From contig DATIPA010000105.1 of the NCBI GenBank assembly GCA_035472475.1, positions 1 through 16,009 on the forward strand: a stretch of 16,009 nucleotides of DNA. The letters run 5' to 3'. Position 1 is the stretch's first letter, and each line of letters begins with the position of its first letter. The translations under genes and the position numbers were made by a program. A model generated the notes under the pieces. The model made no database searches. It was given only the letters and a program-made list of their open reading frames with translations, and had not been told where the DNA came from. This DNA is from JAFAXD01 sp035472475 (GTDB taxonomy: Bacteria > Pseudomonadota > Alphaproteobacteria > Rhizobiales > Xanthobacteraceae). Shown here in pieces: positions 7,479 to 14,674 of the stretch.

Positions 7479-7655
7479 TTAGCGCTGGCCGCTCTGCTGA
7501 CCACCGCCCTGCTGGCCGCCGCGCTGCCCGCCCTGGCCGCCCTGCTGGCCCGGGTTCTGGGTCTGCTGGCCGGGCTTTTGCTGGCCGCCGCCCTGTTGCT
7601 GACCGGGCTTCTGCTGACCGCCTTGCTGATGCTGTGGATTCTGGTTCTGAGACAT
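7479..7655 (-). CDS. Small low-complexity Gln/Gly-rich protein, function unknown
   Basis: This gene encodes 58 residues starting MSQNQNPQHQQGG. Almost the whole protein is Gln, Gly, Pro, Lys and Asn, with repeated GGQQKPGQQ-like units. There are no hydrophobic segments, so it is predicted to be soluble and disordered. It is likely real for three reasons. A GGAG at 7662-7665 sits 6 nt ahead of the ATG at 7653-7655. The gene is closed by a clear intrinsic terminator. The composition is far from what random GC-rich DNA usually encodes. A longer in-frame start upstream (MENRMSQ, using the ATG overlapping the ribosome binding site) is less likely. I do not recognise a named family. It sits between the flavin reductase and rsh, on the same strand, but the terminator separates it from rsh. 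Confidence 0.72.
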   Translation of the reverse strand: MSQNQNPQHQQGGQQKPGQQQGGGQQKPGQQTQNPGQQGGQGGQRGGQQGGGQQSGQR

Positions 7656-7778
7656 TCGGTTCTCCATGAAGCCTCGCCCGCCCGCATTAGCTAGTGGCGA
7701 AGTGTGTCTCCTGGGCGGCCGCAATAAGGAGATCCATTCACGTTTGACGGTACGTTGGTACAGCAAAATCGATCACGG

Positions 7779-7800
7779 GCGATCACGCGGGCGTGATCGC
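7779..7800 (-). terminator. Strong hairpin after the flavin reductase gene, possible terminator
   Basis: GCGATCACGC (7779-7788) is followed by two bases and then its exact reverse complement (7791-7800), a 10-bp near-perfect palindrome. A further CGATCACG copy lies alongside at 7770-7777. On the minus strand it stands 25 bp past the flavin reductase stop. Only a short GATTTTGC follows, after about 10 nt, so it is a weak intrinsic terminator or possibly an operator-type site. Confidence 0.45.
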
Positions 7801-7825
7801 ACGCACCCGGCAGCGTCCTTTGCGG

Positions 7826-8380
7826 CTAGACCCTTTTGTAGGCGCGGCCGTGATAAACCAGCGCCGGCGCCTCGGCGCCAAGCTTGATCGCCTCGACCAC
7901 GCCGAAAATCACGTTGTGGCTCGCCACCGCCTTGATATCGACCACGCGGCAGTCGCAGGCAACGATCGCCGAACCGAGCACCGGCGCGCCGGTTGCGAGC
8001 GTCGCCCACTGCCCCACTTGGAAACGGTCCGCCAGCATGGCACCGGTGCGGCCCGCGAACATGTTGGACAGTGCCTCGTGGTCGGCGGCGAGCGTGTTGA
8101 CGCAAAACACCCGGTTGGCGGCGACGAGCGGGCTGCCCTGGCTCTTGCGGTTGAGGCACACCAAGAGCGTCGGTGGATCGTCGGAGACCGAGCAGATGGC
8201 GGTCGCGGTGAACCCGGTCTTGCCGCCCGGCCCGTCCGTGGTCACGACGTGGACCGCACTGCCATAGCGGCTCATGGCCTCGCGAAAAATCTTTGGGTCG
8301 ACCGCCACGACCGGTTCGGGACCGATCGCCTCGAAGGCTCCGGCCATGGCGTCGTCGGGACGTTGGTCTGACCAGCTCAT
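7826..8380 (-). CDS. Flavin reductase (HpaC-like, DIM6/NTAB family)
   Basis: This 184-residue protein is probably the NAD(P)H:flavin oxidoreductase partner supplying FADH2 to the monooxygenase encoded just upstream. Residues 29-180 read as the flavin-reductase-like split-barrel domain: FREAMSRYGSAVHVVTT (32-48), TGFTATAICSVSDDPPTLLVCLN (55-77; FMN/FAD-binding region), FCVNTLA (92-98) and a C-terminal PALVYHGRAYKRV. The length is slightly above the usual 160-175 because of about 25 extra N-terminal residues. The start at the ATG (8378-8380) has no convincing Shine-Dalgarno. It is separated from the hydroxylase gene by 192 bp that contain a 12-bp inverted repeat. The pairing with an HpaB homologue supports a two-component system, but the actual flavin and cofactor preference cannot be read from sequence. 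Confidence 0.9.
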   Translation of the reverse strand: MSWSDQRPDDAMAGAFEAIGPEPVVAVDPKIFREAMSRYGSAVHVVTTDGPGGKTGFTATAICSVSDDPPTLLVCLNRKSQGSPLVAANRVFCVNTLAADHEALSNMFAGRTGAMLADRFQVGQWATLATGAPVLGSAIVACDCRVVDIKAVASHNVIFGVVEAIKLGAEAPALVYHGRAYKRV

Positions 8381-8446
8381 TGTTTCGACCGGTTGACTGG
8401 GTCATTCAATATGGGTCGACCTGTCTCGCTTATCGAGATGGGACCG

Positions 8447-8530
8447 CGCCCGCAAGCCTGCCCAACACCGGACCGCCATGCGCGATTGCGGCTCCTCGAT
8501 CATCGGCACGTCATTCCGGGCTTGCGGGCG
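8447..8530. repeat. 12-bp inverted repeat between hydroxylase and reductase genes
   Basis: CGCCCGCAAGCC at 8447-8458 is the exact reverse complement of GGCTTGCGGGCG at 8519-8530, with a 60-nt spacer. It fills much of the 192-bp gap between the stop of the hydroxylase gene and the start of the reductase gene. It may modulate the level of reductase mRNA relative to hydroxylase, or be a dispersed palindromic repeat. There is no T-tract. Confidence 0.55.
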
Positions 8531-8572
8531 TCGCCGACGCCCCCGGACTGACGGCCTGAACGGATCGAGGAT

Positions 8573-10150
8573 CTATTCCGCCGCGCGTGCCCTGCCGCCG
8601 GGGGGCGCCGCCATGTCGTCCGGGTTGAGCCAGGTCGGGTCGCACCAGCCGTTCTCGTCATAGTCCGCCATGCACTGCTCGGCGAGCGCCACCATGCGGT
8701 CGAGTGCGCCTGAGCCGCGCGCGTTCCACATGCACTGGATGCGAACGTCCTCGTGGTTGCCGGCGTAGTTGATCTCGTAGAGTTCGTGGCGGCCGCCGAA
8801 CTCGGTGCCGACCGCGTCCCACAAGAGCTTCATGATCTTGATGCGCTCGCGATACCCCATGTTGTTGGAGCCGCGGACGTATTTCGCCAGATACTTGTCG
8901 ATCGCCGGGTTGGCGAAATCCTTGGTCGACGACGGCAGGTAGATCAGCGACGACGCCACGATCTTCTGGACGATCTCCTTGACGCGGCCGTAGGCATCGC
9001 CGGCGAACACGCGGTAGCTCGAGCCCGATTGCGCATTCGGCAGCACGGTGTCGCCGACCCACGGCATCGGGTTGGTCGCCATCGCGTCCGAGATCGCCCA
9101 GAACAGGTTGCGCCACGCGATGATCTCGCCCAGCATCGCCTGGTTGCCGCGGAACTCGTCCGAGCCCGCCGCCCGCAGCGCCTTGGTGATGATTCCGACC
9201 AGGAAGTCGAGCTTGACCGCGAAGCGCGTGCAGCCCTGGAACTGATAGCCGTTGAGGAAGCCGGAGCGCGGATAGAAGATCTTGATCTTCTCCACGTCGC
9301 GATGCAGCAGCACGTCCTCCCAAGGGATCAACACGTTGTCGAACACGAAGATCGCGTCGTTCTCGTCGAACCGGGAGGACAGCGGATAGTCGAACGGGGT
9401 GCCGAGCGTGTTCGCCATCATTTCGTAGGAGGTGCGGCAGAACAGCTTGACGCCGGGCGCGTTCATCGGCGCGATGAACATCACCGCGAGATCGGAATCG
9501 TTGATCGGCATCGCCGCGTTCTGGCCGAGGAAGTTGTAGTGCGTGAGCGCCGATGAGGTGGCGACCACCTTGGCGCCGCTCACGTAGATCCCGGCGTCGG
9601 TCTCCTTCTGGATCGTGATGAACACGTCCTTGACCTGGTCGGCGGGCTTGGAACGATCGACCGGCGGGTTGACGATCGCGTGGTTCATGAACAGCACGTT
9701 GTCCTGGCTGCGCTTGTACCAGGCCTTGGCGTTGTCGGAGAACTTGCCGTAGAACGCGTGGTGCGCGCCCAGCGTGTTCATCAGCGACGCCTTGTAGTCG
9801 GGCGTGCGTCCCATCCAGCCGTAGGTCATGCGCGCCCATTGCGCGATCGCGTCGCGCTGGCCGATCAGATCCTCGCGCGAGTGCGCGACCTTGAAGAACT
9901 TGTGGGTAAAGCCGCCTGAACCGGTGTCGGTCGGACAGGTGAGCACGTCCTTGGTCGCGGGATCGTGCAGTGCGTCGTAGAGCTTCGCGATCGAGCGCGC
10001 CGCGTTGCGGAACGCCCGATGCGTGGTCACGTCGGCGACGCGTTCGCCGTAGATATAAACCTCGCGGTCGTCACGCAGGCTTTCGAGATATTCGGCGCCG
10101 TTGAACGGCCGCGTTCGGTCGGACAAGACGTCTTCGGGTTTGGCCGGCAT
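8573..10150 (-). CDS. 4-hydroxyphenylacetate 3-hydroxylase (HpaB) family FADH2-dependent monooxygenase
   Basis: This 525-residue protein matches HpaB-family large subunits (about 480-525). They use reduced FAD and O2 to hydroxylate a phenolic ring ortho to the hydroxyl. Visible blocks are FNGAEYLESLRDDREVYIYG (16-35), TCPTDTGSGG (71-80), MTYGWMGRTPDYKASLMNTL (108-127; substrate/flavin pocket), NHAIVNPPVDRSKP (156-169, where H157 probably matches the catalytic His of HpaB) and a C-terminal helical domain with FGGRHELYEINYAGNHE (451-467). The ATG at 10148-10150 has a perfect GGAGG 8 nt upstream (10159-10163). A longer in-frame extension upstream lacks family similarity. The substrate may be 4-hydroxyphenylacetate or another phenol; relatives act on chlorophenols and pyoverdine-type precursors. 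The gene is divergent from an ABC transporter operon, which suggests catabolism of an imported compound. Confidence 0.92.
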   Translation of the reverse strand: MPAKPEDVLSDRTRPFNGAEYLESLRDDREVYIYGERVADVTTHRAFRNAARSIAKLYDALHDPATKDVLTCPTDTGSGGFTHKFFKVAHSREDLIGQRDAIAQWARMTYGWMGRTPDYKASLMNTLGAHHAFYGKFSDNAKAWYKRSQDNVLFMNHAIVNPPVDRSKPADQVKDVFITIQKETDAGIYVSGAKVVATSSALTHYNFLGQNAAMPINDSDLAVMFIAPMNAPGVKLFCRTSYEMMANTLGTPFDYPLSSRFDENDAIFVFDNVLIPWEDVLLHRDVEKIKIFYPRSGFLNGYQFQGCTRFAVKLDFLVGIITKALRAAGSDEFRGNQAMLGEIIAWRNLFWAISDAMATNPMPWVGDTVLPNAQSGSSYRVFAGDAYGRVKEIVQKIVASSLIYLPSSTKDFANPAIDKYLAKYVRGSNNMGYRERIKIMKLLWDAVGTEFGGRHELYEINYAGNHEDVRIQCMWNARGSGALDRMVALAEQCMADYDENGWCDPTWLNPDDMAAPPGGRARAAE

Positions 10151-10231
10151 TATTTTGTCCTCCCTCGCCGCAGCGATGGGTTCATCATGGTCCCGACAAT
10201 CACGCCGCGCGAGTGTCGCGACCAGAGACAA

Positions 10232-10260
10232 ATCCCGGAACCGGTAGGACAATTCGGGAT
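10232..10260. promoter_or_regulatory. Inverted repeat in the divergent promoter region, candidate operator
   Basis: ATCCCG (10232-10237) and CGGGAT (10255-10260) form an inverted repeat with a 17-nt spacer; the inner bases GGAA and AATT extend the similarity imperfectly. It stands about 70 bp upstream of the hydroxylase ATG. No regulator gene is present in the window, so this is only a candidate. Confidence 0.3.
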
Positions 10261-10339
10261 CGTCCGCCACCCGCTACCCGTCGCTGCCGTGCCGTTGCGA
10301 TGCGAAACACCCCCTGTTAAGACCGTTGGCCCGGGGGAA

Positions 10340-10380
10340 GCTCGACCCGAATCGGCGAGGGATCGAGCATAAAGGGCTCG
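10340..10380 (+). promoter_or_regulatory. Overlapping alternative hairpins upstream of livH
   Basis: GCTCGACCC (10340-10348) can pair with GGGATCGAGC (10359-10368) apart from one bulged A. The same CGAGC (10364-10368) can instead pair with GCTCG (10376-10380). The two pairings exclude each other, as in attenuator-like leaders. There is no obvious T-tract or leader peptide, and short GC-rich arms can arise by chance. Confidence 0.3.
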
Positions 10381-10410
10381 CTGCCGGCGCACTTCGGAAC
10401 GGGGCACTAG
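10366..10410 (+). repeat. Partial third copy of the palindromic element, directly upstream of livH
   Basis: ACTTCGGAACGGGGCACTAG (10391-10410) matches the right arm of the element at 4986-5010 apart from one missing base. The preceding bases (AGCATAAAGGG, then GCTGC at 10379-10383) resemble the loop of that copy. The left arm is missing or too degenerate to recognise. The conserved CACTAG ends 4 nt before the livH ATG. Confidence 0.65.
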
Positions 10411-10414
10411 TTGC

Positions 10415-11332
10415 ATGGAAGTTTTCGTCCAGCAGCTCATCAACGGCGTTACGCTCGGCTCGATCTACGGTCTGATCGCCATAGGCTACACGATGGTGTT
10501 CGGCATCATCGGCATGGTCAACTTCGCCCACGGCGACGTGTTCATGGTGTCGGCCTTCATCGCCCTCATCACGTTCCTGATCCTGAGCACGTGGCTCGGC
10601 ATCACCTCGGTGGTGCTCGCGCTGTTCATTGTGCTGATCATCGCGATGGCGTTCACCTCGATCATCAACTGGACGATCGAGCGGCTCGCCTACCGCCCGT
10701 TGCGCGGCTCGTTTCGCCTGGCGCCGTTGATCTCGGCAATCGGCATGTCGATCGTGCTGTCGAACTTCGTCCAGGTCGCGCAGGGCCCGCGCAACAAGTC
10801 GCTGCCGCCGATCGTGCGCGGCGAGATCGTGCTGATGGACGGCGGCGGCTACCCGGTCACGCTGGCCTACAGCCAGATCATCATCTGGGTCGTCACCGCG
10901 CTGCTCCTGGCCGCGTTCTGGTACGTGGTCGCCCGCACCTCGCTCGGGCGGGCGCAGCGCGCCTGCGAGCAGGACCAGAAGATGGCGGCGCTGCTCGGCA
11001 TCGATGTCGATCGCACCATCTCGATCACCTTCGTGATCGGCGCCGCGCTCGCGGCGGTCGCCGGCACCATGTATGTGATCTACTACGGCGTCATCAGTTT
11101 CGCCGACGGATTTACGCCCGGCGTCAAAGCCTTTACCGCCGCCGTGCTGGGCGGCATCGGCTCGCTCCCCGGCGCGGTCGTCGGCGGATTGCTGATCGGA
11201 CTGATCGAAACGTTCTGGTCGGCATATTTCACCACCGACTACAAGGACGTCGCGGCCTTCTCGATCCTCGCGATCACCTTGATCTTCATGCCGCAAGGGC
11301 TGCTCGGCCGTCCCGACGTCGAGAAGGTGTGA
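10415..11332 (+). CDS. livH: Branched-chain amino acid-type ABC transporter permease (LivH)
   Basis: This 305-residue inner-membrane permease belongs to the hydrophobic/branched-chain amino acid uptake family. The N-terminus MEVFVQQLINGVTLGSIYGL and the block IGYTMVFGIIGMVNFAHGD (23-41) are characteristic LivH features. About eight membrane spans are visible. The cytoplasmic coupling loop is near 180-200 (EQDQKMAALLGIDVDR), and the C-terminus ends in FMPQGLLGRPDVEKV. LivH pairs with LivM to form the channel. The ATG at 10415 has no clear Shine-Dalgarno: a repeat element ends 4 nt ahead of it and GGGG lies about 10 nt upstream. It is the first gene of the operon, 74 bp upstream of livM. The actual substrate is not fixed by sequence, since the family also moves amides, urea and aromatic acids. 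Confidence 0.96.
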   Translation: MEVFVQQLINGVTLGSIYGLIAIGYTMVFGIIGMVNFAHGDVFMVSAFIALITFLILSTWLGITSVVLALFIVLIIAMAFTSIINWTIERLAYRPLRGSFRLAPLISAIGMSIVLSNFVQVAQGPRNKSLPPIVRGEIVLMDGGGYPVTLAYSQIIIWVVTALLLAAFWYVVARTSLGRAQRACEQDQKMAALLGIDVDRTISITFVIGAALAAVAGTMYVIYYGVISFADGFTPGVKAFTAAVLGGIGSLPGAVVGGLLIGLIETFWSAYFTTDYKDVAAFSILAITLIFMPQGLLGRPDVEKV

Positions 11333-11370
11333 TGGCGATGATCGGGCATCGAGGATACCGCGCGGTCGGA

Positions 11371-11394
11371 CCTCTGCTCGCAAGCGGGGAGAGG
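11371..11394 (+). repeat. Near-palindrome in the livH-livM spacer
   Basis: CCTCTGCTCGC (11371-11381) pairs with GCGGGGAGAGG (11384-11394) at 9 of 11 positions with only AA between them. It sits immediately before the livM ribosome binding site (AAGGAGG, 11396-11402). It resembles the CCTCTCCCCGC-type palindromes that are common between genes of Rhizobiales; that resemblance is from memory and was not searched. Confidence 0.5.
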
Positions 11395-11406
11395 TAAGGA
11401 GGCGCC

Positions 11407-12798
11407 GTGCGGGCTACGCAACCGAGCGTCGCATTGCCCGCCAGCGCGGCCGCGGGCGTCGATCTTCCCCGCGCGCTCAAGGACGCCGCGGTGGCGGCGC
11501 TGCTGTCGCTCGGGCTGTTCCTGCCGCTGATCGGCTTCGACACCGTCACCAACATCCGCAACGAGCTCATCCTGCAGACCCGGTTCGGGCTGCTCGCGGT
11601 GATCGTCGCGCTCGTTGCCGCCGGCAGTCTCGTCAACTCCCTGGTGATCGCGCCCTGGCGCGAGCGGCACGCGCGCGCGGTGGTCAAGCCCGCAGGCCGG
11701 ATCGCCGGCGTCCTCGCCAAGCGGTTTCCGCCGCTCGCACTCGCCTTCGTGTTCGTCTATCCGGCGCTGGTGCTGGGGCTCGTCGGATTTAGCGGCGCGA
11801 CCAAGTGGATCGACAACTTCGGCATCCAGATCCTGATCTACGTGATGCTCGGGTTCGGGCTCAACATCGTGGTCGGGCTCGCCGGCCTGCTCGATCTCGG
11901 CTACGTGGCGTTCTACGCGGTCGGCGCCTATGCCTACGCGCTCATCGCCAAGACGTTCGGCCTTTCGTTCTTTGAACTGCTGCCGCTCGCCGGCATCCTG
12001 GCGGCGTTCTGGGGGATCCTGCTCGGCTTTCCGGTGCTGCGGCTGCGCGGCGACTATCTCGCGATCGTCACGCTCGCGTTCGGCGAGATCGTCCGTCTGG
12101 TCCTGATCAACTGGGTGCCGGTGACCAACGGCTACGCCGGAATCAGCGGCGTGCCGCGGCCGACTTTCTTCGGCATTCCGTTTACCGCCGGCGACGATGG
12201 CTTCGCGGCCGTGTTCGGGCTCACATTCTCGCCGATCTACCGCACGCTATTTCTCTACTATCTCATTCTTGCGCTGGTGCTGCTGACCGCGTTCGTCACG
12301 CTGCGGCTGCGTCGGCTGCCGTTGGGGCGGGCCTGGGAAGCGCTGCGCGAGGACGAGATCGCCTGCCGCTCGCTCGGCATCAACACCACGACCACCAAGC
12401 TGACGGCGTTCGCCACCGGCGCGCTGTTCGGCGGCTTCGCCGGCTCGTTCTTCGCCGCGCGCCAGGGATTCATCTCGCCGGAATCCTTCACCTTCATGGA
12501 ATCGGCGACGATTCTCGCGATCGTCGTGCTCGGCGGCATGGGCAGCACGTTCGGGGTCGCGATCGCGGCGGTGATCATGATCGGCGGCACGGAACTGCTG
12601 CGCGACCTCGATTTCCTGAAGTACATCTTCGGCCAGAACTTCGACCCTACCCAGTACCGCATGCTGCTGTTCGGCCTTGCCATGGTGCTGATCATGGTGT
12701 GGAAGCCGCGCGGCCTAGTCGCGACGCGCGAGCCGTCCGCCTATGTGCGTGAGCGCAAGGCGATCGGGCGCGACCTCGTGAAGGAAGGCCCCGGATGA
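11407..12798 (+). CDS. livM: Branched-chain amino acid-type ABC transporter permease (LivM)
   Basis: This 463-residue protein is the second permease. It is of the long LivM form, with an N-terminal extension of roughly 120 residues carrying two or three extra spans before the conserved core. The core starts at IQILIYVMLGFGLNIVVGLA (about 138) and includes LLDLGYVAFYAVGAYAYAL, the block LRLRGDYLAIVTLAFGEIVR and the coupling loop REDEIACRSLGINTTTTKLTA (about 312-332). It ends in a hydrophilic tail of about 30 residues after VWKPRGLV. The start is GTG at 11407-11409 behind a near-perfect AAGGAGG (11396-11402), only 4 nt away. The 3' end overlaps the livG ATG by 4 nt (ATGA). A highly charged segment around 90-103 (ERHARAVVKPAGR) separates the N-terminal spans from the rest. 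Confidence 0.95.
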   Translation: MRATQPSVALPASAAAGVDLPRALKDAAVAALLSLGLFLPLIGFDTVTNIRNELILQTRFGLLAVIVALVAAGSLVNSLVIAPWRERHARAVVKPAGRIAGVLAKRFPPLALAFVFVYPALVLGLVGFSGATKWIDNFGIQILIYVMLGFGLNIVVGLAGLLDLGYVAFYAVGAYAYALIAKTFGLSFFELLPLAGILAAFWGILLGFPVLRLRGDYLAIVTLAFGEIVRLVLINWVPVTNGYAGISGVPRPTFFGIPFTAGDDGFAAVFGLTFSPIYRTLFLYYLILALVLLTAFVTLRLRRLPLGRAWEALREDEIACRSLGINTTTTKLTAFATGALFGGFAGSFFAARQGFISPESFTFMESATILAIVVLGGMGSTFGVAIAAVIMIGGTELLRDLDFLKYIFGQNFDPTQYRMLLFGLAMVLIMVWKPRGLVATREPSAYVRERKAIGRDLVKEGPG

Positions 12799-13694
12799 GC
12801 GCGCCGTTGTTGCGGGTCGAGCACCTCACCATGCGGTTCGGCGGGCTCATCGCCATCAACGATCTCTCATTCACCGCCGACGCCAACGCGATCACGGCGC
12901 TGATCGGTCCAAACGGCGCCGGGAAGACGACCGTGTTCAACTGCATCACCGGTTTCTACAAGCCGACCGAGGGACGCCTCGGGCTCTGCCACGGCGATGC
13001 CGGCACCTGGGACGAGCTCGATCGCCTCACCGCCCGCGGCGTGCGCAGCCTGCGGCGCCCGGCCGGGCGCCTGTTCCTGCTCGAGCGCATGCCCGACTAT
13101 CTGGTCGCGCAGGCGGCGCGGGTCGCGCGCACGTTTCAGAACATTCGGCTGTTTCCCGGGCTGAGCGTGCTGGAGAATCTGCTGGTCGCCCAGCACAACG
13201 CGCTCAACGTCGCGTCCGGTTTCGCGGTCCTGGGCGTGCTCGGCATTGGAGGCTATTCCCGCGCCGAGCGCGCGGCGATCGAGAAGGCGTGCCATTGGCT
13301 CGAGGCGACCGGTCTGATCGAGCGCGCCGACGACCCGGCCGGCGAGCTGCCCTACGGGGCCCAGCGCCGGCTCGAAATCGCGCGCGCCATGTGCACCGAT
13401 CCGGTGCTGCTCTGTCTCGACGAGCCCGCCGCCGGGCTCAATCCGCGCGAGAAGGCCGACCTCAACGAGCTGATCCTCGCCTTGCGCGACCTGCACGCGA
13501 CCTCCGTGCTGCTGATCGAGCACGACATGTCGGTGGTGATGGAAATTTCCGATCATGTCATTGTGCTCGACTACGGTCTCAAGATCGCGGACGGCACGCC
13601 CGATCAGGTGCGCAACGATCAGAAGGTGATCGCGGCCTATCTGGGCGTGGCCGAACAGGAGGTCGAGCGCGTGCACGCGGAGGTCGGGTTGTGA
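12795..13694 (+). CDS. livG: ABC transporter ATP-binding protein (LivG)
   Basis: This 299-residue cytoplasmic ATPase drives the permeases LivH/LivM. It has Walker A GPNGAGKT (38-45), a Q-loop Gln115 in ARTFQNIRLF, a signature ELPYGAQRRLEIARAM (184-199) in the LivG-type YGxQRR form, Walker B VLLCLDEP (204-211) and switch His243. It is about 45 residues longer than the classical 255-residue LivG. The extra sequence lies between Walker A and the Q-loop (about 61-108: GLCHGDAGTWDELDRL, then RSLRRPAGRLFLLERMPDY). Related rhizobial LivG proteins have a shorter insert at the same place. The ATG overlaps the livM stop by 4 nt, and the TGA overlaps the GTG of the next gene. Confidence 0.95.
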   Translation: MSAPLLRVEHLTMRFGGLIAINDLSFTADANAITALIGPNGAGKTTVFNCITGFYKPTEGRLGLCHGDAGTWDELDRLTARGVRSLRRPAGRLFLLERMPDYLVAQAARVARTFQNIRLFPGLSVLENLLVAQHNALNVASGFAVLGVLGIGGYSRAERAAIEKACHWLEATGLIERADDPAGELPYGAQRRLEIARAMCTDPVLLCLDEPAAGLNPREKADLNELILALRDLHATSVLLIEHDMSVVMEISDHVIVLDYGLKIADGTPDQVRNDQKVIAAYLGVAEQEVERVHAEVGL

Positions 13695-14674
13695 AACACT
13701 GGACGCTGCTGGCATTCGCGCTATTCGCCGCGCCGCTCGGCCTCGCCGGCAGCATAGCCGCGCGCGCCGAGACCTACCCATCCCATACCGTCACCATCGT
13801 GGTGCCGTTCGTGCCGGGCGGCACCACCGACCTGCTGGCGCGGCTGCTTGCCGACAAGCTGGAAAAGCGCTTCGGCAAGCCGTTCGTGGTCGAGAACAAA
13901 CCGGGCGCCGGAGCACTCACCGCGTCGGTCGCGGTCGCGCATGCGGCGCCCGACGGCCACACCTTGATGATATCGCCGAGCTCGGCGATGGCGGCGAACG
14001 TCACGCTCTACAAGAAGCTTCCCTACGATCCGGCCGCCGATTTCGTGCCGCTGGCGCTGCTGGTGCGCACGCCGTTCGTGCTCGCGGTCAATCCGGCGCT
14101 GCGCATCACATCGGTCGCCGACCTGGTGGCGCGCGCCAAGGCGCAGCCCGACGTGCTTGCGTTTGCCTCGAGCGGTTCGGGAACGCCGCACCATCTGTTT
14201 GCCGAGCTGTTCCAGAGCCTGACCGGCACCAGGCTCACCCATGTGCCTTACAAGGGCGTAGCTCCCGCGCTCAACGATGTGGTCGCCGGGCACGTGCAGA
14301 TGATCTTCACCGATATCGCGCCCGCGCTCGCCATGATCGAGAGCGGCCGGCTCACCGCGCTCGGCGTCACCTCGAAGGCGCGGGTCGCCGCGCTGCCGCA
14401 GACGCCACCGCTCGACGACGCGGTCGCCGGCTTCGACACGACGTCGTGGCAGATGGCGATCGCACCGGCGGCGACACCCGCCGACGTGGTCGCCACCCTC
14501 AACGCCGAGATCGGACGCATCGTCGCCGAGCCCGAGGTGAAGGCGCAGGCGGTGCAGACCGGGATGCTGCCGGTCGAGCCCGCTTCCCCGCAAGCGCTGC
14601 GGGAATTCGTCCGCTCCGAGATCGGCAAATGGGCGGCCCTCGTCCAGAAGGCCGGGATTGCGCAATCGCAATGA
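13691..14674 (+). CDS. Bug/TctC-family periplasmic substrate-binding protein
   Basis: This 327-residue protein belongs to the tripartite tricarboxylate transporter receptor family. A signal peptide is clear (MKHWTLLAFALF, then LAGSIAARA, with likely cleavage after Ala26). The mature protein begins ETYPSHTVTIVVPFVPGGTT. PFVPGGTTDLLAR (39-51) and ENKPGAGA (68-75) are the Bug substrate-pocket motifs. PHHLFAELF and HVPYKG follow in the second lobe. The length is typical (about 320). The start is GTG at 13691-13693, overlapping the livG stop as GTGA; its stop overlaps the livF ATG. A longer upstream frame lies inside livG and is not coding. Family members usually serve TctAB membrane proteins, and neither is in the window. 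Placement inside a LivHMGF operon with overlaps on both sides points to a role with this ABC transporter. Confidence 0.94.
   Translation: MKHWTLLAFALFAAPLGLAGSIAARAETYPSHTVTIVVPFVPGGTTDLLARLLADKLEKRFGKPFVVENKPGAGALTASVAVAHAAPDGHTLMISPSSAMAANVTLYKKLPYDPAADFVPLALLVRTPFVLAVNPALRITSVADLVARAKAQPDVLAFASSGSGTPHHLFAELFQSLTGTRLTHVPYKGVAPALNDVVAGHVQMIFTDIAPALAMIESGRLTALGVTSKARVAALPQTPPLDDAVAGFDTTSWQMAIAPAATPADVVATLNAEIGRIVAEPEVKAQAVQTGMLPVEPASPQALREFVRSEIGKWAALVQKAGIAQSQ

Noticed and set aside
7687..7703. GCTAGTGGCGAAGTGTG as another copy of the palindromic element
   Set aside because: Only the CTAGTG and GAAGT ends match, with the middle missing and no second arm; this is too little to call.
8753..9556. 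Long plus-strand frame opposite the hydroxylase gene
   Set aside because: It is the complement of a well-supported HpaB-family gene with a perfect ribosome binding site; no independent signals are present.
10274..11383. A 369-codon minus-strand frame opposite livH
   Set aside because: The sequence is low-complexity Asp/Arg/His-rich, antisense to a clear permease, with no start signals.
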